From positions 62,001 through 126,000 of the forward strand of contig CAVOYU010000002.1 of assembly GCA_963700775.1 (NCBI GenBank): 64,000 nucleotides of DNA, given 5' to 3'. This DNA is from Thermohalobaculum sp963700775. Lineage in GTDB: Bacteria > Pseudomonadota > Alphaproteobacteria > Rhodobacterales > Rhodobacteraceae. The notes under the pieces are model-generated. The model saw only the letters and a program-made list of their open reading frames with translations. It did not search any database and was not told the origin of the DNA. Shown here piece after piece: positions 49,008 to 57,047 of the stretch (position 1 is its first letter; each line of letters begins with the position of its first letter). Position numbers and translations under genes: made by a program.

Positions 49008-50183
49008 ATGGGATTTCGACTGTTCCGGAGGGCTGCCAGCGCGCCCGCCGAGGAGAAGGCGTCGGCCGTCGGGCCGCTGATGGCGTTCCACGGCACCGGC
49101 CGTGCGGTCTGGAGCCCGCGCGACCATGTCTCGCTGACGCGCAACGGCTACGAGCAGAACGTGGTCGGCTTCCGGGCCGTGCGCATGGTGGCCGAGGCGG
49201 CGGCGGCGATCCCGCTGGTGCTCACCGAGGACGGGGCGCGGATGACCGAGCATCCGGTGCTGCGGCTGCTTGAGCGACCCAATCCGGGGCAGACGGGGCG
49301 GAGCTTCGTCGAGTGCCTGTACGGGCATCTGCAACTCAGCGGCAACGCCTATGTGGAGGGTGCCGGGCACGGCAATGACGGAGTGCCCCGCGAGCTCCAT
49401 TGCCTGCGTCCCGACCGGATGAGCGTGGTGCCGGGGCCGGACGGCTGGCCGATGGCCTATGAGTATGCGGTGGGGCGGCAGAAGCACCGCTTCGACATGA
49501 CGGGTGAAATCGACCCGATCCTGCACCTGAAGGCGTTCCATCCGCTGGACGACCATTATGGCCTGAGCCCGCTGGAGGCGGCGGCCTCGGCGATCGACGT
49601 CCACAACGCCGCCTCACGCTGGTCGAAGGCGCTGCTCGACAATGCGGCGCGGCCTTCGGGAGCGATCGTGTTCGCCGGCAAGGACGGCGGCGGACAGCTC
49701 TCGGAGGAGCAGTACCAGCGGCTGCTGTCGGAGCTCGAGGAGAACCACCAGGGGGCGCGGAACGCCGGGCGGCCGCTGCTGCTCGAGGGCGGGCTCGACT
49801 GGCGGCCGATGGGATACTCGCCGCAGGACATGGAGTTCCTGGAGACCAAGAACGCCGCCGCGCGGGACATCGCGCTGGCCTTCGGCGTGCCACCGATGCT
49901 GCTGGGGCTGCCCGGCGACAACACCTACTCGAACTACCAGGAGGCGAACCGCGCCTTCTATCGCCAGACGGTGCTGCCGCTGGTGCGCAAGACCGCGAAT
50001 GCGCTGGGCGCCTGGCTGAGCGCCGGGTTCCGCGCGACGCTGGGGATCGAGCCCGATCAGGACGGCATTCCGGCGCTGTTCGCCGAGCGCGACGCGCTGT
50101 GGCGCCGGGTCGGGGGCGCGGCGTTCCTGGACGAGGACGAAAAGCGGGCGCTGCTGGGCCTGCCGAAGCGGGCCGGGCAGTAG
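49008..50183 (+). CDS. GTA portal protein (HK97 family)
   Basis: The portal forms the dodecameric ring through which DNA enters and leaves the head. The 391 residues match HK97-family portals: WSPRDHVSLTRNGYEQNVVGF near the N-terminus (only part shown as WSPRDHVSL), the clip and stem region, GLSPLEAAASAIDVHNAAS, and MEFLETKNAAARDIALAFGV with PPMLLGLPG, then NYQEANRAFYRQTVLPL. ATG 49008 follows ACGGAGA. It is followed by the protease after 10 bases with no g3.5 gene between. Confidence 0.93.
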   Translation: MGFRLFRRAASAPAEEKASAVGPLMAFHGTGRAVWSPRDHVSLTRNGYEQNVVGFRAVRMVAEAAAAIPLVLTEDGARMTEHPVLRLLERPNPGQTGRSFVECLYGHLQLSGNAYVEGAGHGNDGVPRELHCLRPDRMSVVPGPDGWPMAYEYAVGRQKHRFDMTGEIDPILHLKAFHPLDDHYGLSPLEAAASAIDVHNAASRWSKALLDNAARPSGAIVFAGKDGGGQLSEEQYQRLLSELEENHQGARNAGRPLLLEGGLDWRPMGYSPQDMEFLETKNAAARDIALAFGVPPMLLGLPGDNTYSNYQEANRAFYRQTVLPLVRKTANALGAWLSAGFRATLGIEPDQDGIPALFAERDALWRRVGGAAFLDEDEKRALLGLPKRAGQ

Positions 50184-50193
50184 GGAGACCGAC

Positions 50194-50760
50194 ATGACGC
50201 AAGCGACCGCAACGGCCCGTGCGCCGCACGGGCTGGAGGTGAAGTTCACGCCCTTCGAGGGGCTGGCGCCGGGGACCGCCGTGGTGGAGGGCTATGCCTC
50301 GCTGTTCGGCGAGGCTGACCAGGTCGGCGACATGGTCGCGCCCGGGGCCTTCGGGACGTCTCTGCAGCGGCTTGCCGCACTGGGGCGGAAGGTAAAGTTT
50401 CTCTGGCAGCACGACCCGGCGCGGCCCATCGGGGTCTGGCACGAGGTGCGCGAGGATGCCCGTGGCCTGTGGGTCAGCGGCGAGATCCTGGCGGATGTGG
50501 CGCAGGGCGCCGAGGCGCTGGCGCTGATGCGGGCCGGCGCGATCGACGGGCTGTCGATCGGCTATCGCACGGTCAGGGCCGAACCGAGCCGCGGAACCGG
50601 CGGGCGGCGGCTGCTGGAGATCGACCTGTGGGAGGTGTCGCTGGTGACATTTCCGATGCTTCCCACCGCCCGGGCCATGCTCGCCGTGCCGACGGCCGCC
50701 GAGATCATGGAACTGGCGCTTGCCGAGGCCCTTTCCGAGGGCAGCGGCCGTGACCGCTGA
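50194..50760 (+). CDS. GTA prohead protease (HK97 family)
   Basis: This serine protease matures the capsid by removing the N-terminal scaffold of the major capsid protein. The 188-residue product shows the family signature with H73 in FLWQHDP and the nucleophile S121 in AIDGLSIGYRTV, and ends with the LWEVSLVTFPMLPTA block, all characteristic of HK97 prohead proteases (family S78). ATG 50194, with GGGAGA upstream. It lies between portal and capsid as expected. Confidence 0.92.
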   Translation: MTQATATARAPHGLEVKFTPFEGLAPGTAVVEGYASLFGEADQVGDMVAPGAFGTSLQRLAALGRKVKFLWQHDPARPIGVWHEVREDARGLWVSGEILADVAQGAEALALMRAGAIDGLSIGYRTVRAEPSRGTGGRRLLEIDLWEVSLVTFPMLPTARAMLAVPTAAEIMELALAEALSEGSGRDR

Positions 50761-50808
50761 GGCGTGCCCGGCGGGTTTCCCTCCATCCCCGAAGAAGGAA
50801 GACCAAGC

Positions 50809-51981
50809 ATGAGCGAGACTGATGAAAGGGTTCCGGCTGCGGCCGAAGCCAAGGCGGCTGCGGCCGAGTTTCTGAAGGGTTTCAACAGCTTCAAGGACGA
50901 CATGAGCAAGCGCATGACCGAGATGACGGGCCGGATCGAGAGCCTGGACCGCAAGGGCGCCGAGCTGCGCCGCCCGGCGCTGGAGGCGAGCGCGACTGCC
51001 CGCCAGCCGCACAGCAAGGCTTTCGCCGCCTATGTGCGCCGGGGTGACGAGGACGAGCTCAAGGGTCTGGCGCTCGACACCAAGGGGCTGAACAGCTCGG
51101 TCGCCGCCGAGGGCGGCTATCTGGTCGATCCGAAGACCGCCGAGCAGGTCGAGCACGTGCTGCGCTCGGGCGGCAGCCTTCGGGCCATCGCGCGGGTGGT
51201 GCAGGTCGAGGCCGGCGCCTATGACGTGCTGGTCGACCAAAACGAGATCGGCGCCGGCTGGATCGACGAGACCAGCGCCGTGGGCGAGACGACCGGGCCG
51301 CTGATCGACCGCATTTCGATCCCGCTGCACGAGCTCTCGGCCAGCCCCAAGGCCTCGCAGCGGCTGCTGGACGACGCCGCCTTCGACGTCGAGGCCTGGC
51401 TCGCCGAGCGGGTCGCCGACCGGTTCCTGCGCGCCGAGAGCGCCGCCTTCGTGAGCGGCGACGGCGTCGGCAAGCCGAAGGGCTTCCTGACCAAGACCAT
51501 GGTCGCCGATGCCAGCTGGACCTGGGGCGAGATCGGCTATGTCGCGACCGGCACCAGCGGCGGCTTCGACGCCAACGAGCCGGCGGACGCCATCGTCGAC
51601 CTGGTCTACGCGCTGGGCTCGGAGTATCGCGGCAACGCCGCCTTCGTGATGAACTCGAAGACCGCCGGCGAAGTGCGGAAGATGAAGGACGCCCAGGGCC
51701 GGTTCATCTGGCTCGAGGGGCTGGCGGCGCACCAGCCGGCGCGGCTGATGGGCTATCCGGTGGCCGTCGTCGAGGACATGCCCGACATCGGCGCCGGGAG
51801 CCTGTCGATCGCCTTCGGCGATTTCGGCCATGGCTACACGGTGGCCGAGCGGCCGGACCTGCGCATCCTGCGCGATCCCTACTCGGCCAAGCCCAACGTG
51901 ATGTTCTTCGCCACCAAGCGGGTCGGCGGCGACGTCACCGACTACGCGGCGATCAAGGTGCTGAAGTTCGCGGTGTCGTAA
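50809..51981 (+). CDS. GTA major capsid protein (HK97 fold)
   Basis: The major head protein. The 390 residues comprise an N-terminal delta/scaffold part (1 to about 90, acidic and helical, probably cleaved by the preceding protease) and the HK97 core beginning NSSVAAEGGYLVDPKTAEQV. Later segments DQNEIGAGWIDETSAVGET, GDGVGKPKGFL and DYAAIKVLKFAVS at the C-terminus match the family. ATG 50809 follows GAAGGAAG; upstream in-frame codons from 50764 are non-family. Codon use is strongly biased to C- and G-ending codons, consistent with high expression. Confidence 0.94.
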   Translation: MSETDERVPAAAEAKAAAAEFLKGFNSFKDDMSKRMTEMTGRIESLDRKGAELRRPALEASATARQPHSKAFAAYVRRGDEDELKGLALDTKGLNSSVAAEGGYLVDPKTAEQVEHVLRSGGSLRAIARVVQVEAGAYDVLVDQNEIGAGWIDETSAVGETTGPLIDRISIPLHELSASPKASQRLLDDAAFDVEAWLAERVADRFLRAESAAFVSGDGVGKPKGFLTKTMVADASWTWGEIGYVATGTSGGFDANEPADAIVDLVYALGSEYRGNAAFVMNSKTAGEVRKMKDAQGRFIWLEGLAAHQPARLMGYPVAVVEDMPDIGAGSLSIAFGDFGHGYTVAERPDLRILRDPYSAKPNVMFFATKRVGGDVTDYAAIKVLKFAVS

Positions 51982-52054
51982 GGCGCCGCGCCCCTTGCCC
52001 GGCGGGGCGCCGCTCCGCCGGGCAAGATGAGAAACTTCAGGGAGGAATGGCCAG

Positions 52055-52627
52055 ATGATGCTGAAGGAAGTCGAGCCGGCCGCGACGCCGCCGGTGACGC
52101 TGGACGAGTTCAAGGCGCATCTGCGCCTGGGGCAGGGGTTCGCCGACGACGGGTCCGAGGACACGCTGCTGGAGGCCTATCTCGGCAACGCCGCCGCCGC
52201 CATCGAGGCGCGGACAGGCAAGGCGCTGATCCGGCGGAGCTTCACTCTGACGGTCGCCGCATGGAACCGGGAGGGGCGGCTGGTGCTGCCGATCGGCCCG
52301 GTGTCGGCGGTCGACGCGATCGGTTTCGTCGGTCCCGGAGCGACGGCAGCCCTGGCCCCCGGGGCCTGGGCGCTGGCGCCCGGGACCGGGCGCCAGCTTC
52401 TGTCCGGGGCCGGCGGCGGGGCGTTGCCGGCGATCCCCGACGGATACGCGGCGGAGCTTCGCTTCGAGGCCGGCTTCGGGATGACCGTGGCCGAGGTGCC
52501 GGGCGAGCTTCGCCAGGCGGTGCTGCTGCTGGCGGCGCATTTCTACGAGGAGCGTTCGGCGGCGGCGCAGCCGATTCCGGCCGCGGTGCAGACGCTGATC
52601 GGGACGCAGCGGCCGGTCAGGCTCTGA
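52055..52627 (+). CDS. GTA head-tail adaptor (gp6-like, g6)
   Basis: The 190-residue protein sits directly after the capsid, as g6 does in RcGTA, and belongs to the gp6-like head-tail connector family that docks under the portal. Typical segments are PPVTLDEFKAHLRLG at the N-terminus and ELRQAVLLLAAHFYEERSAA near the C-terminus. The middle contains Gly/Pro/Ala-rich strand-forming sequence. The start is ATG 52055 or the next codon (52058). The 73 bases after the capsid stop hold the ribosome-binding GGAGGA at 52040. Confidence 0.85.
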   Translation: MMLKEVEPAATPPVTLDEFKAHLRLGQGFADDGSEDTLLEAYLGNAAAAIEARTGKALIRRSFTLTVAAWNREGRLVLPIGPVSAVDAIGFVGPGATAALAPGAWALAPGTGRQLLSGAGGGALPAIPDGYAAELRFEAGFGMTVAEVPGELRQAVLLLAAHFYEERSAAAQPIPAAVQTLIGTQRPVRL

Positions 52628-52638
52628 CGGAGGGCGGA

Positions 52639-52980
52639 ATGACGAACCGGGTTCCGAGGCTGTCGGCGCGCCTGACGCTGGAGGCGCCGCAGCGGGTCGC
52701 CGATGGCGGCGGCGGCTGGCAAGTGAACTGGCAGGCGCTGGGCACGCTGTGGGCGGAGTTACGGCCGGTCCACGGGCGCGAGGTGGTCAGCGGCGGGCGC
52801 GAAAGCGCGCGGGTGACGCACCGGGTGACCGTGCGGGCGGCGGCCGAGGGCTCGCCTCGCCGCCCGCGGCCCGAGCAGCGGTTCCGGCAGGGTGGGCGGC
52901 TCTTCGCCGTTCGCGGCATCGGTGTCTCGGACGACGGCGCCTATCTGACCTGCTGGGTCGAGGAGGGCCCCTTCGCATGA
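52639..52980 (+). CDS. GTA head closure/stopper protein (g7)
   Basis: The 113-residue beta-rich protein occupies the stopper position (g7), which seals the head after packaging. It matches the small phage head-tail joining family with the typical segments VPRLSARLTLEAPQR, RESARVTHRVTVR and LFAVRGIGVSDDG. ATG 52639 has GGAGGGCGG upstream. The TGA overlaps the start of the next gene in ATGA. Confidence 0.82.
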   Translation: MTNRVPRLSARLTLEAPQRVADGGGGWQVNWQALGTLWAELRPVHGREVVSGGRESARVTHRVTVRAAAEGSPRRPRPEQRFRQGGRLFAVRGIGVSDDGAYLTCWVEEGPFA

Positions 52981-53396
52981 CCTATGCCCTGTCCTGGCCC
53001 CTGCAGCAGGGGGTGTTCGAGTTGCTTGCCGCGGCTCCCGGCGTTGCCTTGCTTGTGGGAGGCCGCATCTATGACGCGCCGCTTCCGGCCGAGGCGGATC
53101 CGGACGGGCTCTATGTCACCATCGGTGACGAGAGCGCCGCTGACTGGAGCACCGGGAGCGACCGGGGCGCGGTGCACGACCTGACGATTGCCGTGCATGC
53201 GCCGCGGCGCGGCTTTGGCGAGGCGAAGCAGGCGGCCGGCGCGATCTCCGACGCGCTGCTGGGCGGCCAGATCGCCATGAGCCGGGGCCGGGCGGTGCAG
53301 GTGCGCTTCCTTGGCGCCAGGACGCGGCGCGCGGAGGGCGATGCGCTTCGGCGGGTCGAGATGCGGTTCCGTGTGACCGTCGAGGACACGCTTTAG
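52977..53396 (+). CDS. GTA tail terminator (DUF3168, g8)
   Basis: The 139-residue product is a DUF3168-type tail terminator that caps the tail tube and joins it to the head. The N-terminal LSWPLQQGVFELLAAAPG and GGRIYDAPLPAEADPDGL, the segment YVTIGDES and LTIAVHAPRRGFGEAKQAAG are family features. ATG 52977 overlaps the upstream stop by four bases. It is followed by a 48-base gap that contains the ribosome-binding site of the tail tube gene. Confidence 0.85.
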   Translation: MTYALSWPLQQGVFELLAAAPGVALLVGGRIYDAPLPAEADPDGLYVTIGDESAADWSTGSDRGAVHDLTIAVHAPRRGFGEAKQAAGAISDALLGGQIAMSRGRAVQVRFLGARTRRAEGDALRRVEMRFRVTVEDTL

Positions 53397-53444
53397 GGTT
53401 CAGCCCCAAAGCCTTCATTCCAATCTAAATCCAGGAGAAAGCGC

Positions 53445-53858
53445 ATGGGAGCGCAGAAGGGCAAGGACCTGCTTCTGAAGCTGGACGAGACCGGCGGCGG
53501 GAGTTTCCAGACCGTCGCCGGTCTGCGGGCGACGCGGTTGTCGTTCAATGCCGACACGGTCGATGTGACGACGGCGGAGTCGGCCGGACGGTGGCGCGAG
53601 TTGCTGGCCGGCGCGGGCTTGCGGACGGCCGCCGTGTCGGGCTCGGGAATCTTCAAGGACTCGGCCTCGGACGCGGCGCTGAGAAGGGTGTTCTTCGACG
53701 GCACCAATCCCGGCTTCGAGATCGTGGTTCCGGATTTCGGGGTGCTGAGCGGGCCGTTCCAGATCACCAGCCTCGAATACTCCGGCCAGCACGATGGCGA
53801 GGCGGCCTTCGAGGTCGCGCTGGTCTCGGCCGGTGCGCTGACCTTCTCCGAGGTCTGA
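53445..53858 (+). CDS. GTA major tail tube protein (g9)
   Basis: The 137-residue product forms the stacked rings of the tail tube. It matches the phage major tail protein family with GAQKGKDLLLKLDETGGGSF at the N-terminus, NADTVDVTTAESAGRWREL, SGSGIFKDSASDAALR and GPFQITSLEYSGQHDGEA. ATG 53445 has a strong CAGGAGA, better than its neighbours, as expected for a protein needed in many copies. Confidence 0.9.
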   Translation: MGAQKGKDLLLKLDETGGGSFQTVAGLRATRLSFNADTVDVTTAESAGRWRELLAGAGLRTAAVSGSGIFKDSASDAALRRVFFDGTNPGFEIVVPDFGVLSGPFQITSLEYSGQHDGEAAFEVALVSAGALTFSEV

Positions 53859-53860
53859 GC

Positions 53861-54190
53861 ATGGCCAACCCGCAGCGGGGCGAGGTGGCGATCCGGATCG
53901 ACGGAGAGCTGCGCGTGATGCGGCTGACGCTGGGCGCGCTGGCCGAACTGGAGGAGCGGCTGACGGCAACGAGCCTGCTGGCCCTCGCCGAGAAATTCGA
54001 GGACGGCGGAGTCTCTGCCTCGGAACTGATCGCGCTGCTTGCGGCAGGCATCCGCGGTGGCGGCGGGACGATCAGCGAAGCCGAGCTGGCCGCGGCCGCC
54101 ATCGAGGGCGGGGCGCTGGGCGCGATGCAGGCCGGGCTGGCGTTGCTGTCGCGCACCTTCCGGCCCGAGGAGGCCGGGGCGGCGGGATGA
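53861..54190 (+). CDS. GTA tail assembly protein gp10
   Basis: A 109-residue helical protein of the GTA-gp10 family, placed directly after the tail tube gene where phages encode tail assembly chaperones. It begins with MANPQRGEVAIRIDGELRVM, then LTLGALAELEERLTATSL, and ends in EEAGAAG. ATG 53861 is 2 bases after the tube stop. The TGA overlaps the ATG of the next small gene. Confidence 0.85.
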   Translation: MANPQRGEVAIRIDGELRVMRLTLGALAELEERLTATSLLALAEKFEDGGVSASELIALLAAGIRGGGGTISEAELAAAAIEGGALGAMQAGLALLSRTFRPEEAGAAG

Positions 54191-54408
54191 GCGGGCGGCT
54201 GGCCTGGGCCGAGCTGATGCGGCTCGGCCTCGGGGCGCTGCGGCTGGCGCCGGACCAGTTCTGGGCAATGACACCGGTCGAGTTGCAACGGGCGCTGGAA
54301 GGCGCCGGCATTCTGGCCGCGGGCGCGGACAGGCGCTGGATCGGGCGGCCGGACCTCGAGGCGCTGATGGCGCGATTCCCGGACAATCAGGAAGGAACAC
54401 CCGGATGA
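54187..54408 (+). CDS. GTA tail assembly chaperone (g10.1, DUF2376-like)
   Basis: A 73-residue helical protein, the equivalent of g10.1, similar to the small second chaperone of phage tails. The signature is LAWAELMRLGLGALRLAPDQ followed by FWAMTPVEL. Start and stop overlap both neighbours by four bases. In lambda the two chaperones are linked by a -1 frameshift; here they are separate frames with their own starts, so no frameshifting is needed. Confidence 0.82.
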   Translation: MSGRLAWAELMRLGLGALRLAPDQFWAMTPVELQRALEGAGILAAGADRRWIGRPDLEALMARFPDNQEGTPG

Positions 54409-55064
54409 ATGCGGGAGACGGATCGGATCTGGCCGGGTCGACGCGCGACCTCGGCGCGTCGCTGGCCGAGATGCAGGAGCTGGCGGGCGGGTTCGCCCGC
54501 GAGATCGGCGAGGCCGCGCGGGCGATGCGGGCGATGGACGGCGAGACGCAGCGGCTGTCGCGGTCGCTGGGATCGAGCCTGCGCTCGGCGTTCGATCGGG
54601 CGGTGTTCGGTGGCGGCAAGTTCAGCGACGTGATGCGGGGACTGGTGCGGGACGTGGCGCTGCGGTCGTTCGACGCGGCGCTGCGACCGGTGCAGGGAGC
54701 CATCGGCAGCGGCCTGGCCGGCGGTCTGGCTGGCTCGCTGGCTGGAGCATTCGGCTTTGCCAATGGCGGCGCGTTTTCCGGCGGGCGGGTGCGGGCCTTC
54801 GCCCGGGGCGGCGTGGTCGACGGGCCGACGATGTTCCCGATGCGGGGTGGCGCGGGGCTGATGGGCGAGGCGGGGCCGGAGGCGGTGATGCCGCTGACCC
54901 GCGGGCCGGACGGTCGGTTGGGCGTCGCCGCGCGCGGCGGCGGCGGCGGGCCGGTGGTCACGGTCAACATCACCACCCCGGACATCGAGGGGTTCCGGCG
55001 CTCGCGCGGGCAGGTTGCGGCGGAGCTGGCACGCGCGGTCTCGCGCGGCGCAGGCAGGCTGTAG
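54405..55064 (+). CDS. GTA tape measure protein (g11)
   Basis: The tape measure sets tail length during tail assembly. At 219 residues it is short, consistent with the short tail of GTA particles. It has an N-terminal helical part with heptad-like repeats (AEMQELAGGFAREIGEAARA), a Gly/Ala-rich hydrophobic middle (SGLAGGLAGSLAGAFGFANG) likely to insert into membranes, and the family-typical C-terminal GLMGEAGPEAVMPLTRGPDG. ATG 54405 overlaps the upstream stop. Confidence 0.87.
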   Translation: MNAGDGSDLAGSTRDLGASLAEMQELAGGFAREIGEAARAMRAMDGETQRLSRSLGSSLRSAFDRAVFGGGKFSDVMRGLVRDVALRSFDAALRPVQGAIGSGLAGGLAGSLAGAFGFANGGAFSGGRVRAFARGGVVDGPTMFPMRGGAGLMGEAGPEAVMPLTRGPDGRLGVAARGGGGGPVVTVNITTPDIEGFRRSRGQVAAELARAVSRGAGRL

Positions 55065-55070
55065 GGAGGC

Positions 55071-55706
55071 ATGATGAGCTTTCACGAGGTCCGGTTTCCG
55101 GGCGCGATCTCCTTCGGCTCGACCGGCAGCGTCGAGCGGCGGACCGAGGTCGTTTCGCTGGTGAACGGCTACGAGCAGCGCAACACGCCCTGGGAGCAGT
55201 CGCGGCGGCGCTACGATGCGGGGTTGGGGGTGAGGTCGCTTGACGACCTGGAGGAGGTGCTTGCCTTCTTCGAGGCGCGGCGCGGGATGCTGCACGGGTT
55301 CCGTTGGAAGGACTGGCTGGATCACAAGTCCTGCGCGCCTTCCGGCACGCCGGGACCACTGGACCAGGCGGTCGGAACCGGCGATGGCGACACGGTCGGA
55401 TTCGGGCTGGTGAAGGTCTACCAGCCGGGAGCGAACGAGTTCCGGCGGGCGATTGCCAAGCCGGTGAGCGGTTCGGTGCGGGTCGCGGTTGATGGGGCCG
55501 AGCTGGCCGCGGGGACGGACTTCACCGTCGACGCGGCCACCGGCGTGGTGACGCTGACGGTCGCGCCGACGGCAGGCGCGGCGGTGACGGCGGGGTTCGA
55601 GTTCGACGTGCCGGTGCGGTTCGACACCGACTCGGTCAGCGTGAACGTTGCGGCCTTCGAGGCGGGCGAGATCCCCTCGATCCCGGTGATCGAGGTGCGG
55701 GTCTGA
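55071..55706 (+). CDS. GTA distal tail protein (DUF2460, g12)
   Basis: The 211-residue product matches the DUF2460 distal tail family (g12), which links the tube to the baseplate. Typical segments are SFHEVRFPGAISFGSTG, the RNTPWEQSRRRYDAGLGVRS block and FEARRGMLHGFRWKDWLD. The C-terminal half is a Gly/Ala/Thr/Val-rich beta domain. ATG 55071 is followed by a second ATG (55074) with equal merit. TGA overlaps the start of the hub gene by one base. Confidence 0.9.
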   Translation: MMSFHEVRFPGAISFGSTGSVERRTEVVSLVNGYEQRNTPWEQSRRRYDAGLGVRSLDDLEEVLAFFEARRGMLHGFRWKDWLDHKSCAPSGTPGPLDQAVGTGDGDTVGFGLVKVYQPGANEFRRAIAKPVSGSVRVAVDGAELAAGTDFTVDAATGVVTLTVAPTAGAAVTAGFEFDVPVRFDTDSVSVNVAAFEAGEIPSIPVIEVRV

Positions 55707-56599
55707 TGCGGAGCGTTCCGAATGCCATGCGCGCCGCGCTGGAGGGCCGCGCGACGACCTTCTGCCGGTGCTGGGCGGTCGCGCGCGGCGATGGGGCGGT
55801 GCTGGGCTTCACCGACCACGACCGGCCGGTCGCGTTCGACGGGGTGACCTTCGAGGCGAGCTCGGGGCTGACCGCGGAGGCAGTGGAGAGCTCGGCCGGG
55901 CTGAATGTGGACACGCATTCGGTACAAGGCGCGCTGAGCTCGGCGGCGATCACCGAGGCGGACATCGCGCGCGGGCTCTATGACGGGGCCGAGGTGACGA
56001 TGTGGCTGGTAGATTGGACAGATGTATCGAGCCGCCTGCTGCTCTCGCGCGGCAGCATCGGCGAGATCCGGCGCAGCGGCGCCGCCTTCGAGGCCGAGGT
56101 GGCGAGCCTGGCGGAAAAGCTGAACCAGCCCTATGGGCGCGCCTTCCTGCATAGTTGCGACTGCCGTCTCGGCGATGCGCGGTGCGGCGTGGATCTCACG
56201 CTGCCGCAGCATCGGGGCGAGGGAGTGGTGACCGGCGTGATCGACTTGCAGCGCTTCGCCGTCTCGGGGCTCGAGGGGTTCGGGCGCGGCTGGTTCGACG
56301 GCGGCGCGCTGGTCTGGATCTCGGGCGCCAATGCGGGCGGCGAGGGGCAGGTCAAGACGCATCTGGCGCCGGCCTCCGGGGCCACGCTGGAGCTGTGGCT
56401 GACGCCGTCGATTGGGGTCGTGGCCGGGGACGCGTTCACGGTCTCGGCGGGCTGCGACAAAACCATGGCGACCTGCAAGGCGAAGTTCGCCAACCTGCTG
56501 AATTTCCGCGGCTTCCCGCACATGCCCGGCGACGACTGGGCGGGGGCCTATGTGAGCGGCGAGGGAGAATACGATGGCGGCTCGCTGTTCCGCCGCTGA
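55706..56599 (+). CDS. GTA baseplate hub protein (DUF2163, g13)
   Basis: The 297-residue product matches DUF2163, the hub of the RcGTA baseplate. Cysteines C151 and C153 in HSCDC, C160 in DARCG, and C250 and C257 in AGCDKTMATCKAKF form the conserved set; from memory of the published RcGTA structure, four cysteines bind an iron-sulfur cluster in the hub. The N-terminal half (TFCRCWAVARGDGAVLGFTD) and LYDGAEVTMWLVDWTD are family-typical. If the cluster is real, assembly depends on the Suf proteins encoded in this same window. It overlaps the peptidase by 26 bases. Confidence 0.9.
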   Translation: MRSVPNAMRAALEGRATTFCRCWAVARGDGAVLGFTDHDRPVAFDGVTFEASSGLTAEAVESSAGLNVDTHSVQGALSSAAITEADIARGLYDGAEVTMWLVDWTDVSSRLLLSRGSIGEIRRSGAAFEAEVASLAEKLNQPYGRAFLHSCDCRLGDARCGVDLTLPQHRGEGVVTGVIDLQRFAVSGLEGFGRGWFDGGALVWISGANAGGEGQVKTHLAPASGATLELWLTPSIGVVAGDAFTVSAGCDKTMATCKAKFANLLNFRGFPHMPGDDWAGAYVSGEGEYDGGSLFRR

Positions 56600-57047
56600 C
56601 CTGACGGTGCGCCGGGGCGCCGCCGAGGAGGCGCGGCGCTGGATCGGCACGCCCTATTGCCACCAGGCGAGCCTGCGCGGGGCGGGGGCGGATTGCCTCG
56701 GGCTGCTGCGCGGGGTCTGGCGGGCGACGATCGGCGCCGAGCCTGAGACGCCGCCGCCCTATTCCTCGGACTGGTCCGAGGCGGGCGGCGAGGAGCGGCT
56801 GATGGCGGCGGCGATGCGGCACCTGGTGCCGGTCTGTGCGCGCGAGGCTGGCGTCGGCGACGTGCTGCTGTTCCGGATGCGGGCGGGCGCGCCTGCCAAG
56901 CATGTGGGCCTGTTGGTGAGCGATGGGCTGGAGACGGGCCGGATGGTGCACGCCTATTCCGGTCACTGTGTCTGCGAAACCCATCTGGCCGCGGGCTGGC
57001 TCAATCGGCTGGCCGCGGTGTTCCGGTTTCCCGCGAGGGGGTGCTGA
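56574..57047 (+). CDS. GTA NlpC/P60 cell-wall peptidase (g14)
   Basis: A 157-residue cysteine peptidase with catalytic C41 in GADCLGLL and H110 in AKHVGLLV, of the NlpC/P60 fold, presumed to cut peptidoglycan so that the tail can deliver DNA. The N-terminus (MAARCSAADLTVRRGAAEEA) is longer than the catalytic core needs. It begins 26 bases before the hub stop and ends at a TGATG junction with the next gene, so it is tightly coupled on both sides. Confidence 0.87.
   Translation: MAARCSAADLTVRRGAAEEARRWIGTPYCHQASLRGAGADCLGLLRGVWRATIGAEPETPPPYSSDWSEAGGEERLMAAAMRHLVPVCAREAGVGDVLLFRMRAGAPAKHVGLLVSDGLETGRMVHAYSGHCVCETHLAAGWLNRLAAVFRFPARGC

Noticed and set aside
54187..54408. Lambda-like -1 frameshift between the two tail chaperones
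   Set aside because: Each frame has its own start at a four-base overlap and I saw no slippery sequence, so separate translation suffices.
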